In this document: positions 17,118 through 29,340 of the stretch, piece by piece | How positions within the stretch are numbered: the stretch's first letter is position 1 | How the letters are laid out: each line of letters starts with the position of its first letter | From: Gemmatimonadota bacterium | GTDB taxonomy: Bacteria > Gemmatimonadota > Gemmatimonadetes > Longimicrobiales > Gaopeijiaceae | Assembly (NCBI GenBank): GCA_022823365.1 | Contig: JAJDXG010000063.1 | Coordinates: 62,001 to 126,000, forward strand | Direction of reading: 5' to 3' | Length of the DNA: 64,000 nt | Made by a program: the position numbers and the translations under genes | Notes under the pieces: model-generated | The model's input: only the letters and a program-made list of their open reading frames with translations | What the model was told of the DNA's origin: nothing | Databases searched by the model: none

Positions 17118-17860
17118 GGCTCGCCTTCCGTCAGCTGCTCGACCGCGTCCTCGATGGTGTTGTAACTGGTGTCCGGCAGCCTTCTCGCAGCTCCGCTTCC
17201 ACGGCTGACCAGAACGCTCGGGGTACTGGTCAGGCTGAGTGCGCTGGCCAGTCGGAGGTTCGCCGACACCCGGTCGGCGTGCCGGTCCGAGTTGAGGCAG
17301 TCGCGAAACGCGTCGTCGTCGAGCCCGAGGGCGCGGGCGTATCCGACGAAGTTCCCCATCGGATCGCCCGAGGCCGCCCAAGAGAACTGATTGTCGAAGA
17401 GCGTGCTGTGGTATTCCCAATAGCCGCCCTGGTCCCCGGCACAGTGGGACGCTCGCGACGCGAGGAACGAGTTGGAGTGAATGCCCACCAGCGGCAGATC
17501 GTAGAAGACGAACTTCGCCCGCCCCGTGCCGACCAGGTTCAGTTCGATGAGGGGCTTGACCCCGGAGGCGAACATGGCGCAGCCCGGGCACTGATAGTCC
17601 CCGAACTCGACGACCGAGATGGGAGCGTCCGGGTCTCCCAGTTCGCTGCCATATGCCAGGTTGACGAGCTCCTCGTCCGAGAGGTCGCCCAGGTCCACGG
17701 GCTCGGTGACGGCGTTGCTGAACACCGTCGATCCGGTCGTGTAGACCGCCGCCACCACGCCGATGAGCGCCACCCCACCGAGGATGAGGTAAAGGCGCTT
17801 GACGCCGCCGCCGGTGGGCTTCTGCCTCATTTCCTTTCGCTGCCGTGCTCTGCTGGACAT
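17114..17860 (-). CDS. Membrane-anchored DsbA/thioredoxin-fold protein
   Basis: A 248-residue thioredoxin-fold protein of the DsbA type. An N-terminal basic tail is followed by one transmembrane helix (LYLILGGVALIGVVAAVYTTG), then the thioredoxin domain with the redox motif CPGC in VVEFGDYQCPGCAMFA and the family's cis-proline in SLTSTPSVLVS. A helical insertion separates these halves, as in DsbA and in the BdbD/DsbA_4 group. The start at 17860 is supported by GGAG eight bases upstream. It should introduce or reshuffle disulfide bonds outside the membrane. The small gene downstream is translationally coupled. Confidence 0.88.
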   Translation of the reverse strand: MSSRARQRKEMRQKPTGGGVKRLYLILGGVALIGVVAAVYTTGSTVFSNAVTEPVDLGDLSDEELVNLAYGSELGDPDAPISVVEFGDYQCPGCAMFASGVKPLIELNLVGTGRAKFVFYDLPLVGIHSNSFLASRASHCAGDQGGYWEYHSTLFDNQFSWAASGDPMGNFVGYARALGLDDDAFRDCLNSDRHADRVSANLRLASALSLTSTPSVLVSRGSGAARRLPDTSYNTIEDAVEQLTEGEP

Positions 17861-17895
17861 CTCCGCTACTCCGTCGCCGGTCGTTGTCGATAAAC

Positions 17896-17915
17896 CACGC
17901 GCTTCTGATCGCGTG
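17896..17915 (-). terminator. Hairpin downstream of the HAD gene
   Basis: Read on the minus strand, CACGCG and CGCGTG form a six-base stem with an eight-base loop, followed by GGTTTATC. It lies about 105 bases past the HAD stop and just before the DsbA-like gene, and could end the gyrA-dehydratase-HAD transcript. The T-tract is short. Confidence 0.3.
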
Positions 17916-18020
17916 ATGGGGTGGCGGGCGCGATGTGTGCCCCGCACCTCCGGCCGCCGGTTAACTTGGTGCGTCGGCGAACCCGCGCACAAGATGGGCA
18001 GTTCTCTCTCGACCCTTCGC

Positions 18021-18740
18021 CTACGCCATCAGCACGTCGACCACTTCCCGGGTGCGGGTCAGGTCGGGCGCGACGTGGTCCGCGCCGGTGGCTTCCAGTT
18101 CGGCCGCACCGAAGTGCCCGGTGGCCACGGCGACGGTGCGCGCCCCGAAGTGGCGGCCGCATTCCACGTCGAGCGGGGTGTCTCCCACGACCACCACCGA
18201 CTCCGGCGGGAAGCGCACCCCCCATATCTGCTCCGCCCGGCCGACGGCGACAGCGGGCAGGTGGTTGCGGCTCTCCCGGTCGCAGCCGAAGCCGCCCGCC
18301 GGGAATGCGTCCGATGCCAGCCCGGCCGACCCCAGCTTCAGGCGCGCGCCCTCCCGGATGTTGCCGGTGACCAGGCCCATCGCCACGTCCTGGCGGTCCT
18401 CCAGCGCCGCCAGCAGTTCGGGCACGCCCGCCAGCGCGGTAACGGGCTTCCCGGGCAGGCGCCGCTCGAGTTCTCGCGGGTACAGAGTCCACAGCCGGGG
18501 CAATCCCTCGTCGATGCGGCCATCGTCGAGCCCCGCCCTGCGCAGGAGTTCGCGCGCGATCTGCGGATCGGTCCGGCCCGCGAAGACGACCTTGGGCGCC
18601 AGCCGGGCGACCCGATCGAGCGTCAGGTTCATGGGAGGAGTGGCGCCGAACACCCGCGCCAGCGCGACGGTGAACGCCTCCTTGGCCGGGCCGCCCCACA
18701 CCAGGGTGCCATCGATATCGAAGAGGATGAGGCGCTTCAC
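18021..18740 (-). CDS. HAD-superfamily hydrolase (phosphoglycolate phosphatase-like)
   Basis: A 239-residue haloacid dehalogenase-type phosphatase. Motif I is LFDIDGTLVW at the N-terminus, with the nucleophilic and acid aspartates; motif II is the threonine in GLVTGNIREG, and motif IV is VVVVGDTPLDVECGRHFGARTVAVATG, close to the Gph/PGPase group. A helical cap lies between about residues 15 and 100. The GTG start at 18740 overlaps the stop of the dehydratase gene (GTGA). A long upstream frame extension lies inside that gene and is not used. Substrate is a small phosphorylated metabolite, unknown. Confidence 0.88.
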   Translation of the reverse strand: MKRLILFDIDGTLVWGGPAKEAFTVALARVFGATPPMNLTLDRVARLAPKVVFAGRTDPQIARELLRRAGLDDGRIDEGLPRLWTLYPRELERRLPGKPVTALAGVPELLAALEDRQDVAMGLVTGNIREGARLKLGSAGLASDAFPAGGFGCDRESRNHLPAVAVGRAEQIWGVRFPPESVVVVGDTPLDVECGRHFGARTVAVATGHFGAAELEATGADHVAPDLTRTREVVDVLMA

Positions 18741-19705
18741 AATTCCGCCGCCGAATCCGCGCGCGCCACGAGGGCGGCGACATCGGCGTTGCCGCCGCTG
18801 ATCACGGCCGCGACCCGGTCGCCGAAGTCGGCGGCCCGCGACCGGAGCGCCGCCACCGTGGCGGCCCCCGAGAACTCGGCCACCAGCTTTGCGCGCTCGA
18901 GCAGGAAGACGGCCGCGTCGCGGATGGCGTCGTCGGACACGAGCACCACCTCGTCCACCAGGTCGCGCACGAGCGCGTAGGTGAGGTCGCCCACCTGCAC
19001 CGGCGCGAGCCCGTCCGCGATGGTGTCGATGCCGTCGATGCGCACCACCCGGCCCGCGTCCAGCGCGGCCCGCATGGACGCGGCCCCCTCGGGCTCCACC
19101 CCGATGATGCGCATGCCGGGGCACAGGGCCCGCAGGGCCACCGCGGTGCCCGCCGCCAGCCCGCCGCCGCCGATGGGAACGATCGCGGTGTCCACCTCGG
19201 GCCAGTCCGCGGCGATCTCCAGGCCCACCGTGCCCTGGCCGGAGATGATGTCCGGATGGTCGAAGGGCGGGACGATCGCGAGCCCCTCGGCGGCGGCGAT
19301 CTCCTCCGCCCGCGCGCGGCGCTCCACCGAGGTGGTGCCCTCGAACACGACCTCGGCCCCCAGCCGGGCCGCGCCCCGGTGCTTCACGGCCGGCGCCGTG
19401 GTCGGCATGACCACCACCGCGCGCACCCCGCGGATGCGGGCCGCCAGCGCGACCCCCTGGGCGTGGTTGCCCGAGGAGTAGGTGATCACCCCGCGCGCCA
19501 CATCCTCATCGGAGAGCCGGGAGATGAAGTTGTAGCTCCCGCGCAGCTTGAAGGCGCCGCAGCGCTGGAGCGACTCGCACTTCAGGCGCACGCTCGCGCC
19601 CACCTCATCGGAAAGATCGGGGGACCAGAGCAGCGGGGTGCGTACCGCCACGCCCTCCAGGCGCCCCGCCGCCGCACGTACGCTTTCGAGCGACGGAACC
19701 GTCAC
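18737..19705 (-). CDS. PLP-dependent threonine/serine dehydratase (or serine racemase)
   Basis: A 322-residue fold-type II PLP enzyme. The cofactor lysine is in [11 protein letters not shown] near residue 55, the SSGNHAQG loop binds the substrate carboxylate, and [11 protein letters not shown] holds the PLP phosphate. The protein lacks the C-terminal ACT-like regulatory domain of biosynthetic IlvA, so it belongs to the short group that includes catabolic TdcB-type threonine dehydratases and serine racemases. The start overlaps the gyrA stop and the stop overlaps the HAD start, so all three genes are coupled. Deamination of threonine or serine is the most likely activity; racemase activity cannot be excluded. 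Confidence 0.87.
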   Translation of the reverse strand: MTVPSLESVRAAAGRLEGVAVRTPLLWSPDLSDEVGASVRLKCESLQRCGAFKLRGSYNFISRLSDEDVARGVITYSSGNHAQGVALAARIRGVRAVVVMPTTAPAVKHRGAARLGAEVVFEGTTSVERRARAEEIAAAEGLAIVPPFDHPDIISGQGTVGLEIAADWPEVDTAIVPIGGGGLAAGTAVALRALCPGMRIIGVEPEGAASMRAALDAGRVVRIDGIDTIADGLAPVQVGDLTYALVRDLVDEVVLVSDDAIRDAAVFLLERAKLVAEFSGAATVAALRSRAADFGDRVAAVISGGNADVAALVARADSAAEL

Positions 19706-22230
19706 CCGGTGCCCTCCCGCCCGGCGCCGGTGGCCGCCTCCTGGCCACCTTGCGGGCCGCCGTCTCCAGCCTCCGGGCCGGCCTCGTCCCCGTTGTCGCC
19801 CATCACGCGCGCCAGATCGACCAGCTCATCGTTCTCGTCCAGGTTCACCAGGCGCACCCCCTGGGTCAGCCGGCCGATCACGCGGATCTCGTCCACGCGC
19901 TGGCGGTTCACCACGCCGTTGCGCGTCACCAGCATGAGTTCGTCGGACGGGTGCACGGCCTTCACCGCCACTACCGGGCCCGTCCTGTCGGTCGTCTTCA
20001 TGTTGATGACGCCCAACCCGCCGCGCCGATGCAGCGGATACTCCGCGACCGCCGACCGCTTGCCCATGCCGCCCCGCGTGGCCACCAGGATCGACGAGTC
20101 CTCGGACGGGACCATCATGCCCACCACCTCGTCGTCTCCCCGCAGGCGAATGCCGTTCACCCCGCGCGCCACCCGTCCCATGGGACGCACATCCGACTCG
20201 CGGAAGCGAATGGCCTTGCCGGCGCGCGTGGCCAGGAGGACCTCGCTGGCGCCGTCCGTGATCTGCACGTCGATCAGCTCGTCGTCCTCATCCACCCGGA
20301 TGCCGTGGATGCCCACCATGCGGACGTTGCCGTACGCCGAGAGCGGCGTCTTCTTGACGATGCCCTTGCGGGTGCAGAACAGCAGGTAGCAGTCCGGCGC
20401 GAAGGTGCGCACCGGCACGAACGCGGCGACTTCGTCCTTCGGGTCGATGTCGCGCAGGTTCACCACCGGCTTCCCGCGCGAATAGCGCCCCGCGTCGGGC
20501 GCCTCCCAGACCTTGATCCAGTGGCACTTCCCCGACCGGGTGAAGATCATCAGGTAGTCGTGGGTGGAGGCCACGAAGAGGTGCCCGACCTCGTCCTCGT
20601 CCTTGGTGGCCATGCCCTTGAGCCCCCGCCCCCCGCGCCGCTGCGCGCGGTAGGTGGTCAGCGGGATGCGCTTCAGGTAGCCCTGCCGGCTGACGGTGAG
20701 CACGACCTCCTCATCCTTGATGAGGTCCTCCATCTCCAGGTCGGCCACGCCGGTGAGGATCTCGGTCCGCCGGTCGTCCCCGAACCGCTTCGCGACCTCC
20801 CGGAGCTCCTCGACGATGATCTGCATGCGCCGCGGCCTGCTGGAGAGGATTTCGTCCAGCTCCGCGATGACGGCGCGCACGTCGGCCAGCTCCCGCTCCA
20901 GCTTGTCGATCTCGAGACCGGTGAGCCGTGCGAGGCGCATGTTGAGGATCGCCTCGGCCTGACGTTGGGTGAGGGGGGAAGAGAACGGCTCCGCCCGCAG
21001 CCGCGCCCCGGCGGTGGCGGTATCGGGCGAGGAGCGGATGATGGCGATCACCCGGTCGATGTTGTCGACGGCGATCTTGAGGCCCTCGAGAATGTGTTCG
21101 CGCTCCCGAGCCTTCGCCAGCCGGAACTCGCTCCGCCGCACCACCACGTCGTGCCGGTGATCCACGAAGTGGAAGAGGATCTCGCGCAGCCCCATCACTC
21201 GCGGCACGCCGTTCACCAGCGCCAGCAGGATGGTGCCGAAGGTCGCCTGCATCTGGGTGTGCTTGTAGAGCAGGTTCAGCACCACCTGGGGCACGGTGCC
21301 GCGCTTCAGCTCGATCACGATGCGCATGCCGTCGCGGTCGGACTCGTCGCGTAGCGCCGACACCTGGGTGAGCTTCTTCTCGCGCACCAGCTGGGCGATC
21401 TGCTCGATCAGGCGGGTCTTGTTGACCATGAACGGGATCGCGCGCACCACGATGCGGGCGTTGGTCCGCTTGCCCGCATCCTCCACGTCGGTGCGGGCGC
21501 GCATCACGACGCGGCCGCGGCCGGTGCGGTAGGCGTCGCGGATGCCGCGGCGGCCGCAGATGAAGGCGCCGGTGGGGAAGTCGGGCCCGGTGACGATGCT
21601 CTCCAGCACCTCCTGGGGGAGGTCCGGGTTCTCGATCAGCGCGATGGTCGCGTCGACCACCTCGCGCAGGTTGTGGGGCGGGATGTTGGTGGCCATTCCC
21701 ACCGCGATCCCCGAGCTGCCGTTGACCAGCAGGTTGGGCGCGCGCGCGGGGAGCACCGTGGGCTCGTCGATGCGCCCGTCGAAGTTGGGGATGAAGTCGA
21801 CGGTTTCCTCGTCGATGTCGGTGAGCAGCTGGGTCGCCAGCGGGGTGAGCCGCGCCTCGGTGTAGCGGTAGGCCGCGGGCGAGTCCCCGTCGATGGAGCC
21901 GAAGTTGCCCTGGCCATCGACCAGCGGGTAGCGCAGCGAGAAGTCCTGCACCATGCGCGCCATGGAGTCGTAGACCGCCGAATCGCCGTGCGGATGGTAC
22001 TTGCCCAGCACCTCGCCGACGACGGTGGCGCTCTTCTTGTAGGGGCGGCCGGGGCCGAGCCCCAGTTCGCTCATGGCGTAGAGGATGCGACGATGGACGG
22101 GCTTCAGGCCGTCGCGGACATCGGGGAGCGCGCGGCGGACGATGACGCTCATCGAATAGTCGATGAACGACTCCCGCATTTCGTCTTCAAGCAGGCGCGC
22201 GAGTATCCGTTCTCCGGGGGCGGAATCCAT
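19702..22230 (-). CDS. gyrA: DNA gyrase subunit A
   Basis: An 842-residue GyrA. The catalytic tyrosine is Tyr123 in [10 protein letters not shown], and the quinolone-determining segment reads [12 protein letters not shown] with Ser84 and Asp88 at the positions of E. coli Ser83 and Asp87, i.e. the drug-sensitive state. The C-terminal beta-pinwheel carries the GyrA box as QRRGGRG, which distinguishes it from ParC, so it should wrap DNA and introduce negative supercoils with GyrB. The acidic, Gly-rich tail is short. A GAGG element lies upstream of the ATG. gyrB is not adjacent. The downstream genes overlap by four bases each. Confidence 0.97.
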   Translation of the reverse strand: MDSAPGERILARLLEDEMRESFIDYSMSVIVRRALPDVRDGLKPVHRRILYAMSELGLGPGRPYKKSATVVGEVLGKYHPHGDSAVYDSMARMVQDFSLRYPLVDGQGNFGSIDGDSPAAYRYTEARLTPLATQLLTDIDEETVDFIPNFDGRIDEPTVLPARAPNLLVNGSSGIAVGMATNIPPHNLREVVDATIALIENPDLPQEVLESIVTGPDFPTGAFICGRRGIRDAYRTGRGRVVMRARTDVEDAGKRTNARIVVRAIPFMVNKTRLIEQIAQLVREKKLTQVSALRDESDRDGMRIVIELKRGTVPQVVLNLLYKHTQMQATFGTILLALVNGVPRVMGLREILFHFVDHRHDVVVRRSEFRLAKAREREHILEGLKIAVDNIDRVIAIIRSSPDTATAGARLRAEPFSSPLTQRQAEAILNMRLARLTGLEIDKLERELADVRAVIAELDEILSSRPRRMQIIVEELREVAKRFGDDRRTEILTGVADLEMEDLIKDEEVVLTVSRQGYLKRIPLTTYRAQRRGGRGLKGMATKDEDEVGHLFVASTHDYLMIFTRSGKCHWIKVWEAPDAGRYSRGKPVVNLRDIDPKDEVAAFVPVRTFAPDCYLLFCTRKGIVKKTPLSAYGNVRMVGIHGIRVDEDDELIDVQITDGASEVLLATRAGKAIRFRESDVRPMGRVARGVNGIRLRGDDEVVGMMVPSEDSSILVATRGGMGKRSAVAEYPLHRRGGLGVINMKTTDRTGPVVAVKAVHPSDELMLVTRNGVVNRQRVDEIRVIGRLTQGVRLVNLDENDELVDLARVMGDNGDEAGPEAGDGGPQGGQEAATGAGREGTG

Positions 22231-22327
22231 GCAGATGCCTCGTGGGGGTTAGGCGCGCGGGAGCACGCTGCCGGCAGGCCCCGCCCTCATCCGCGATGAC
22301 GACGGAACGAAACGCTCCTGATTGGCC

Positions 22328-22684
22328 TCAGGTGCCCGGTGCCGGATAGTAGATGGCGAGCGCGTGGCCGATGAGTCCCTGGTTGCGGCCGATGTCGGCG
22401 GTCGCCTGGCTGCGCGTGGTGTCTTCGATGCGCTCGAAGATGATGGCATCCGCGCCGAGCGCCGCGGCTTCGGTCCGGAGCATGAGCAGCATGTCCTCGT
22501 TGGATGTGCCCAGGGGCGCGCGTGCCGTGACCGGACCGATCGTCCGGTAGCCGTCGCGGGCGGCCTGACCCATCGCGGGTACGATGACTTCGACTTCTTC
22601 CGGACCCGCCTTGGGAGGCAGCTGCACGCCGGCGCACGCCGCAAGGACTCCGGAGAGAGCGAGAATGGCGAGTACGTTCCTCAT
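22328..22684 (-). CDS. Small lipoprotein, unknown
   Basis: A 118-residue predicted lipoprotein with a signal ending in VLAAC. GGAG six bases upstream supports the start at 22684 rather than the longer frame. The mature part has an alternating alpha/beta pattern, including VEVIVPAMGQAARDGYRTIGPVTARA and LRTEAAALGADAIIFERIED, which resembles YbjQ-like or DUF4156-like small periplasmic proteins (the LGADAII element is typical). It sits between gyrA and the uvrA-M16 operon on the same strand, after a likely terminator, so it may start its own transcript. Confidence 0.7.
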   Translation of the reverse strand: MRNVLAILALSGVLAACAGVQLPPKAGPEEVEVIVPAMGQAARDGYRTIGPVTARAPLGTSNEDMLLMLRTEAAALGADAIIFERIEDTTRSQATADIGRNQGLIGHALAIYYPAPGT

Positions 22685-22749
22685 CCGCTTCTCCTCGTGA
22701 AATGAACACATTCGGGGCCGACGATTCGGCGGTCCTGCGGAACCCCCTG

Positions 22750-22783
22750 AAAATAACAGAAAGCGTAGGGGAGAGCTACGTTT
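22750..22783 (-). terminator. Intrinsic terminator after the uvrA-M16-M16 operon
   Basis: Read on the minus strand, CGTAG (22780-22776) pairs with CTACG (22768-22764), flanked by AAA upstream and a T-rich tail CTTTCTGTTATTTT (22763-22750). It follows the M16 gene by about 45 bases. The T-rich run stands out in this GC-rich DNA. The stem is only five base pairs plus possible A-T extensions. Confidence 0.5.
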
Positions 22784-22825
22784 GCGGCCCTCGACGAGGC
22801 TGCGAATTTCGAGGTCCGCCCGCGC

Positions 22826-24934
22826 CTACCGGCCGGGGATCTCCACCAGCTCGATGGTAACCGGCGATCCGGTGATCTCGCGTCGAATGAGCACATGGGG
22901 CCTGTCGACCGTCACATACAGGCGCTCGCTCCCCCGGCCCCCGCTCAGGCTGATTTCGAAGACCTCGAACGTCCCGGCGGGAACTGTGATCTCCTCCCTG
23001 CCACGGACGCGAATGGTCATGGTTCGCACCCTGCCGGTCAGCAGACTGGCCAGCGGAAAACGGATTTCTCCGCCCTCTTCGAGTTCCGAGATCCACACCA
23101 CCAGTTCCGCCATGTCGCCCAGCAGTGCGCCACGCACCACCTCCCGATCGAAGTCCTCCTCCTCTCCACCTCCGGCGACCCGCCCGGTGACGCGTTCGCC
23201 ATCGATCTCCGCCTCGGCCGTGAACCGTCCCACGGAGCTCGCCAGCTGGAGTGTGGCGGCGATCGGCCGGAAGGTTCGCGGCGAGAAGAACACCTCCTGG
23301 ATCCTCGTAACGCCTTGCTCGCGCGTTGTCGCGGTGAACGACATCGCGCGCTCGTCGTTGCGGGTGGCGAAGCCCAGCATGCGCTCCATATCCGCGACCT
23401 GCCGATCCCGCACCCTCCAACGGTAGCGCCAGATGCCGGGCTCGAGCACCGAAGGATCGTACGCGATGTCGGAGTCCCGTACCTCGACGTCGTCGATGGT
23501 GAGCCGGTTGCCCTCGGCGTCGACCATGCGCACGCGGCCGAACCGCGTCAGGCCGGTGCGGACCTGAGTGGCGTCGCCCACCACCACGACGACGGCGCGC
23601 TCCGGATCGAAGTGCTCCACCAGCGCGCCCCGGATGTCGTCGGGCGCCACGGCCGCGACCCGGTCGCGGTACGACACCAGCTCCTCGGTGGAGCGGCCGC
23701 GCAGGCGATAGGTCATGACCTGGCTGGCGATCGCCTGGGGCGTCTCGATGGTCCGCGGAAACGACCCGATGAGATAGTCCTGCACGTCCGACAGTTCATT
23801 GTCGGGGATCGGTTCGGAGCGAATGAGGTCGACCTGGTTGAGCAGCTCCGCCAGGGCGCTGTCGGTGACCTCGCTGCGCACCTCGGCGTTGGCGAGGAAA
23901 TAGCCCAGATCGCGCTTGCGCACCGCGGACGTGTACGATCCGTAGGTCCATCCCCTTTCCTCGCGCAACACCTGGAAGAGACGCCCCGTGCTGGAACCGC
24001 CCAGTACGCGGCTGCCCAGGTTGAGCGGCATCCAGTCTTCGTGGTCGCCCTTCATGGCGGACTGTCCGACCAGGATGGTGGACTGCACCGATTCCGGCCG
24101 GTGCACCAGGATGATCTCCTTCTCTTCGCGGGCGGGAATGTCGAAATAGGTGGGGGGCCGCGAGGGACCGGGCTCCCAGTCGGCCAGCGCCGCGTTGAGG
24201 CGGGCCTCGATGTCGTCGACCGTCACGTCGCCCGCGACGACCACGAGCGCGTTGGTGGGCTTGTAGTGGCGCAGGTGGTAGGCGATCAGGTCGGAACGCC
24301 GGATGCGCTCGATGCTCTCGGGCGTGGGGAGAAGCCCGTAGGGATGGCGTCCGTACACCGCTTGCTGGAATTCCCGGCTGGCCAGGAATCCGGGCGAGCC
24401 GAGCTGCACCTGGAGGCCCGTGACCGTCTGCTGGCGGTATTGGTCGATCTCTTCGACGGGGAAGCTGGGGTTGACGACGATGTCGCCCAGGAGCTCGAGG
24501 CCGATGTCGAGCTGGGAGGTCACGACGCCGAGAACCACGCTCGTCCAGTCGTCGCCCGCGACCGCGGACAGGGTCGCACCGATGTGGTCGGTGGCATCGG
24601 CGATCTCCAGCGCGGTGCGGCTATCCGTGCCCTTGTTGAGCAGGCTGGCCACCATCGCGGCCACGCCCGCGCGGTTGCGGGGATCGGCGGCGTTGCCCGC
24701 CCGCACCACGAGGTTGACGGTGACGAAGGGCTGTTCGTCGTGGGGCACCACGATCAGGTCGGCGCCGTTGGACAGCAGACGCTCCTCGAAGGCCGGAAAC
24801 GGGATGTCGTCGAGCGGCAGGGGCTCGGGAGGGCCATCCTGCGCGACGGCGATTGCCGGGCCGGCGAGCGCGATGCCGCCCAGGACCAGCGCGGCGAGCC
24901 GGGCGCGGCCCGGGGTTCTGCGCGGCACGATCAT
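22826..24934 (-). CDS. M16 family protein, inactive-type subunit with C-terminal extension
   Basis: A 702-residue exported protein whose first 460 or so residues follow the M16 pattern: LSNGADLIVVPHDEQPFVTVNLVVRAGNAADP, then GVAAMVASLLNKGT where active members have HxxEH, and later HPYGLLPTPESIERIRRSDL and LFQVLREERGWTYGSYT, the C-domain Arg/Tyr region that binds substrate. This is the usual non-catalytic beta-type subunit. The last 200 residues form a separate beta-rich domain (about 480-702) resembling DUF3108-like outer-surface domains. A signal peptide ends near AIAVAQ. The ATG overlaps the stop of the active M16 gene (ATGA), so the two likely form a heterodimer. Confidence 0.88.
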   Translation of the reverse strand: MIVPRRTPGRARLAALVLGGIALAGPAIAVAQDGPPEPLPLDDIPFPAFEERLLSNGADLIVVPHDEQPFVTVNLVVRAGNAADPRNRAGVAAMVASLLNKGTDSRTALEIADATDHIGATLSAVAGDDWTSVVLGVVTSQLDIGLELLGDIVVNPSFPVEEIDQYRQQTVTGLQVQLGSPGFLASREFQQAVYGRHPYGLLPTPESIERIRRSDLIAYHLRHYKPTNALVVVAGDVTVDDIEARLNAALADWEPGPSRPPTYFDIPAREEKEIILVHRPESVQSTILVGQSAMKGDHEDWMPLNLGSRVLGGSSTGRLFQVLREERGWTYGSYTSAVRKRDLGYFLANAEVRSEVTDSALAELLNQVDLIRSEPIPDNELSDVQDYLIGSFPRTIETPQAIASQVMTYRLRGRSTEELVSYRDRVAAVAPDDIRGALVEHFDPERAVVVVVGDATQVRTGLTRFGRVRMVDAEGNRLTIDDVEVRDSDIAYDPSVLEPGIWRYRWRVRDRQVADMERMLGFATRNDERAMSFTATTREQGVTRIQEVFFSPRTFRPIAATLQLASSVGRFTAEAEIDGERVTGRVAGGGEEEDFDREVVRGALLGDMAELVVWISELEEGGEIRFPLASLLTGRVRTMTIRVRGREEITVPAGTFEVFEISLSGGRGSERLYVTVDRPHVLIRREITGSPVTIELVEIPGR

Positions 24935-26315
24935 GGGATCACTCCTCCGGTGGGCCGGGCGACGACAACGGTTCGGTTCTCGGGAACGAGGTATTTGCGG
25001 GCGACGTTCAGGACGTCGTCGAGGGTCACCGCCTCGTAGTGCGCGAGCACGTTGTTGACCTCGAAGGGATCGCCGTACGTGAACGCGAAGGACTGCAGGA
25101 TGTTGGCCTTGGCATTGACCGTCATGCGGCTGGCAACCTGCGAGGCGCGCTGCTGGTTGAGCGCCTTCTCCAGCTCGCGCTCGGTGATGCCGTCGGCCTT
25201 GAGCTTCTCGATCTCTTCCTCGATGACGGCCCGGATCTCTTCGATGTTGCCGCCGGCGTGCGGCAGGCTGCCGAACAGCATGAGTCCGGATCCCAGCCGC
25301 TGCTGCAGCCCCGAGATGACGACCGGAGCCAACTCGTCCTGTTTGACCAGGCGCTGGTGCAGGCGGCTGCTCTCGCCTGCGCTGAACACCTGGGAAAGCA
25401 CCGCAAGCGGGAACACGTCCGGATGGCCGGCCTCCGGGACGTTGTACCCCATGTAGAGGAACGGCAGCTGCGCGTGCTCGTCGCTGACCGAAGCCGTGCG
25501 TTCCCCGTCGGTGCGGGGCGTGACCGGCGGGTCGGGAAGCGGCGGCACGTCCTGCCCCCGGGGAATCGCGCCGAAATACTCCTCCGCCAGCGCGCGGATC
25601 TGGCCGGTGGTCACCGCACCGACCACTGCCAGCGTGGCGTTGTTGGGCACGTAGTAGCGCTCGTAGAAGTCCTCAACGTCGTCGGTGGTGGCCGCGTCGA
25701 GATCCTCCATGGAGCCGATCGGCGTATGCCGGTAGGGCTCATAGTCGGTGGAGAGCGAGTCCAGGACGATGTTGGCCTGCGCGTACGGCTGGTTGTCGAT
25801 GCGGAGGCGGCGCTCCTCCTTCACCACTTCGCGCTGGTTCTCGAAGCCGCGTTCGCTCACCACCAGGCGGGCCATGCGCTCCGCGTGCAGCCAGAAGGCC
25901 AGGTTGACCCGGTTGGAGGGGAGGGTCTCGAAATACGCCGTGCGGTCGGTCGAGGTGGTGCCGTTGTAGGTGCCGCCGGCGTTGTTGACCAGCCGGGCGA
26001 AGTCGCCGTTGCCCAGGTTCTCGGTTTCCTCGAAGACCAGGTGCTCGAAGAAGTGTGCGAACCCGGTCCTCCCCGGCACCTCGTGCGCGCTGCCGACGTG
26101 ATACCACATGTGGACCGCCACCACCGGCGCCGAGTGGTCCTCGCTCACGATCACGCGCAGGCCGTTGTCGAGCGAGAAGGTGTCGATGGGGATCGGGGGC
26201 AGTTCGAAGGCCTGGGCGCGCGCGGGCCCAGGCGCGGCGCCCCAGACCAGCACCAGGCATGCCAGGACCGCGGCCCCGCGCGGTGGAAGCGCGAGCGCGC
26301 CGATTCGCTTTGCGT

Positions 26316-26319
<4 letters not shown>
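24931..26319 (-). CDS. M16 family zinc metallopeptidase, active subunit
   Basis: A 462-residue exported pitrilysin-family peptidase. The inverted zinc motif HFFEH is at residues 89-93 in GRTGFAHFFEHLVFEET, and the third ligand glutamate is in the REVVKEERRLR helix about 75 residues later. A signal peptide ends near GPARAQ. The start is GTG at 26319, overlapping the uvrA stop (GTGA). The following gene is the partner lacking the zinc motif, also overlapping. Such pairs degrade peptides or unfolded periplasmic proteins. The link to uvrA may be only transcriptional. Confidence 0.92.
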
Positions 26320-29159
<2,840 letters not shown>

Positions 29160-29168
29160 GGGAAGAAC

Positions 29169-29196
29169 ATACTACCGGTCGGGGGGCGTCGGCCAA
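29169..29196 (-). promoter_or_regulatory. Candidate uvrA promoter
   Basis: On the minus strand, TTGGCC (29196-29191) and TAGTAT (29174-29169) are separated by 16 bases, each matching four of six sigma-70 positions. The -10 box ends nine bases before the uvrA ATG, which would make transcription begin almost at the start codon. Confidence 0.4.
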
Positions 29197-29223
29197 GAAG
29201 AAGCAATCCGGATGTGCTGCCGC

Positions 29224-29237
29224 TTGTCGCGCGACAA
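29224..29237. promoter_or_regulatory. Perfect 14-bp palindrome, candidate operator
   Basis: TTGTCGCGCGACAA is a perfect inverted repeat in the 181-base gap between uvrA and the divergent hybrid kinase. A further half-site GACAAG lies at 29255-29260 and an eight-base palindrome GATATATC at 29242-29249. The left arm TTGTCG could also act as a -35 box with TATCTT at 29246-29251 (16-base spacing) for the kinase gene, so a bound protein would block it. Which regulator binds is unknown; the kinase's own DNA-binding domain or an SOS repressor for uvrA are both possible. Confidence 0.5.
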
Positions 29238-29340
29238 ATCGGATATATCTTCGTGACAAGTGAGCGACACGCGAGCAAAGGGCGGGCCGTCCGGGGCGCA
29301 TGCGCCGTGCGCGATCGGGCGGCTCGGAAGGGATGAGAGA

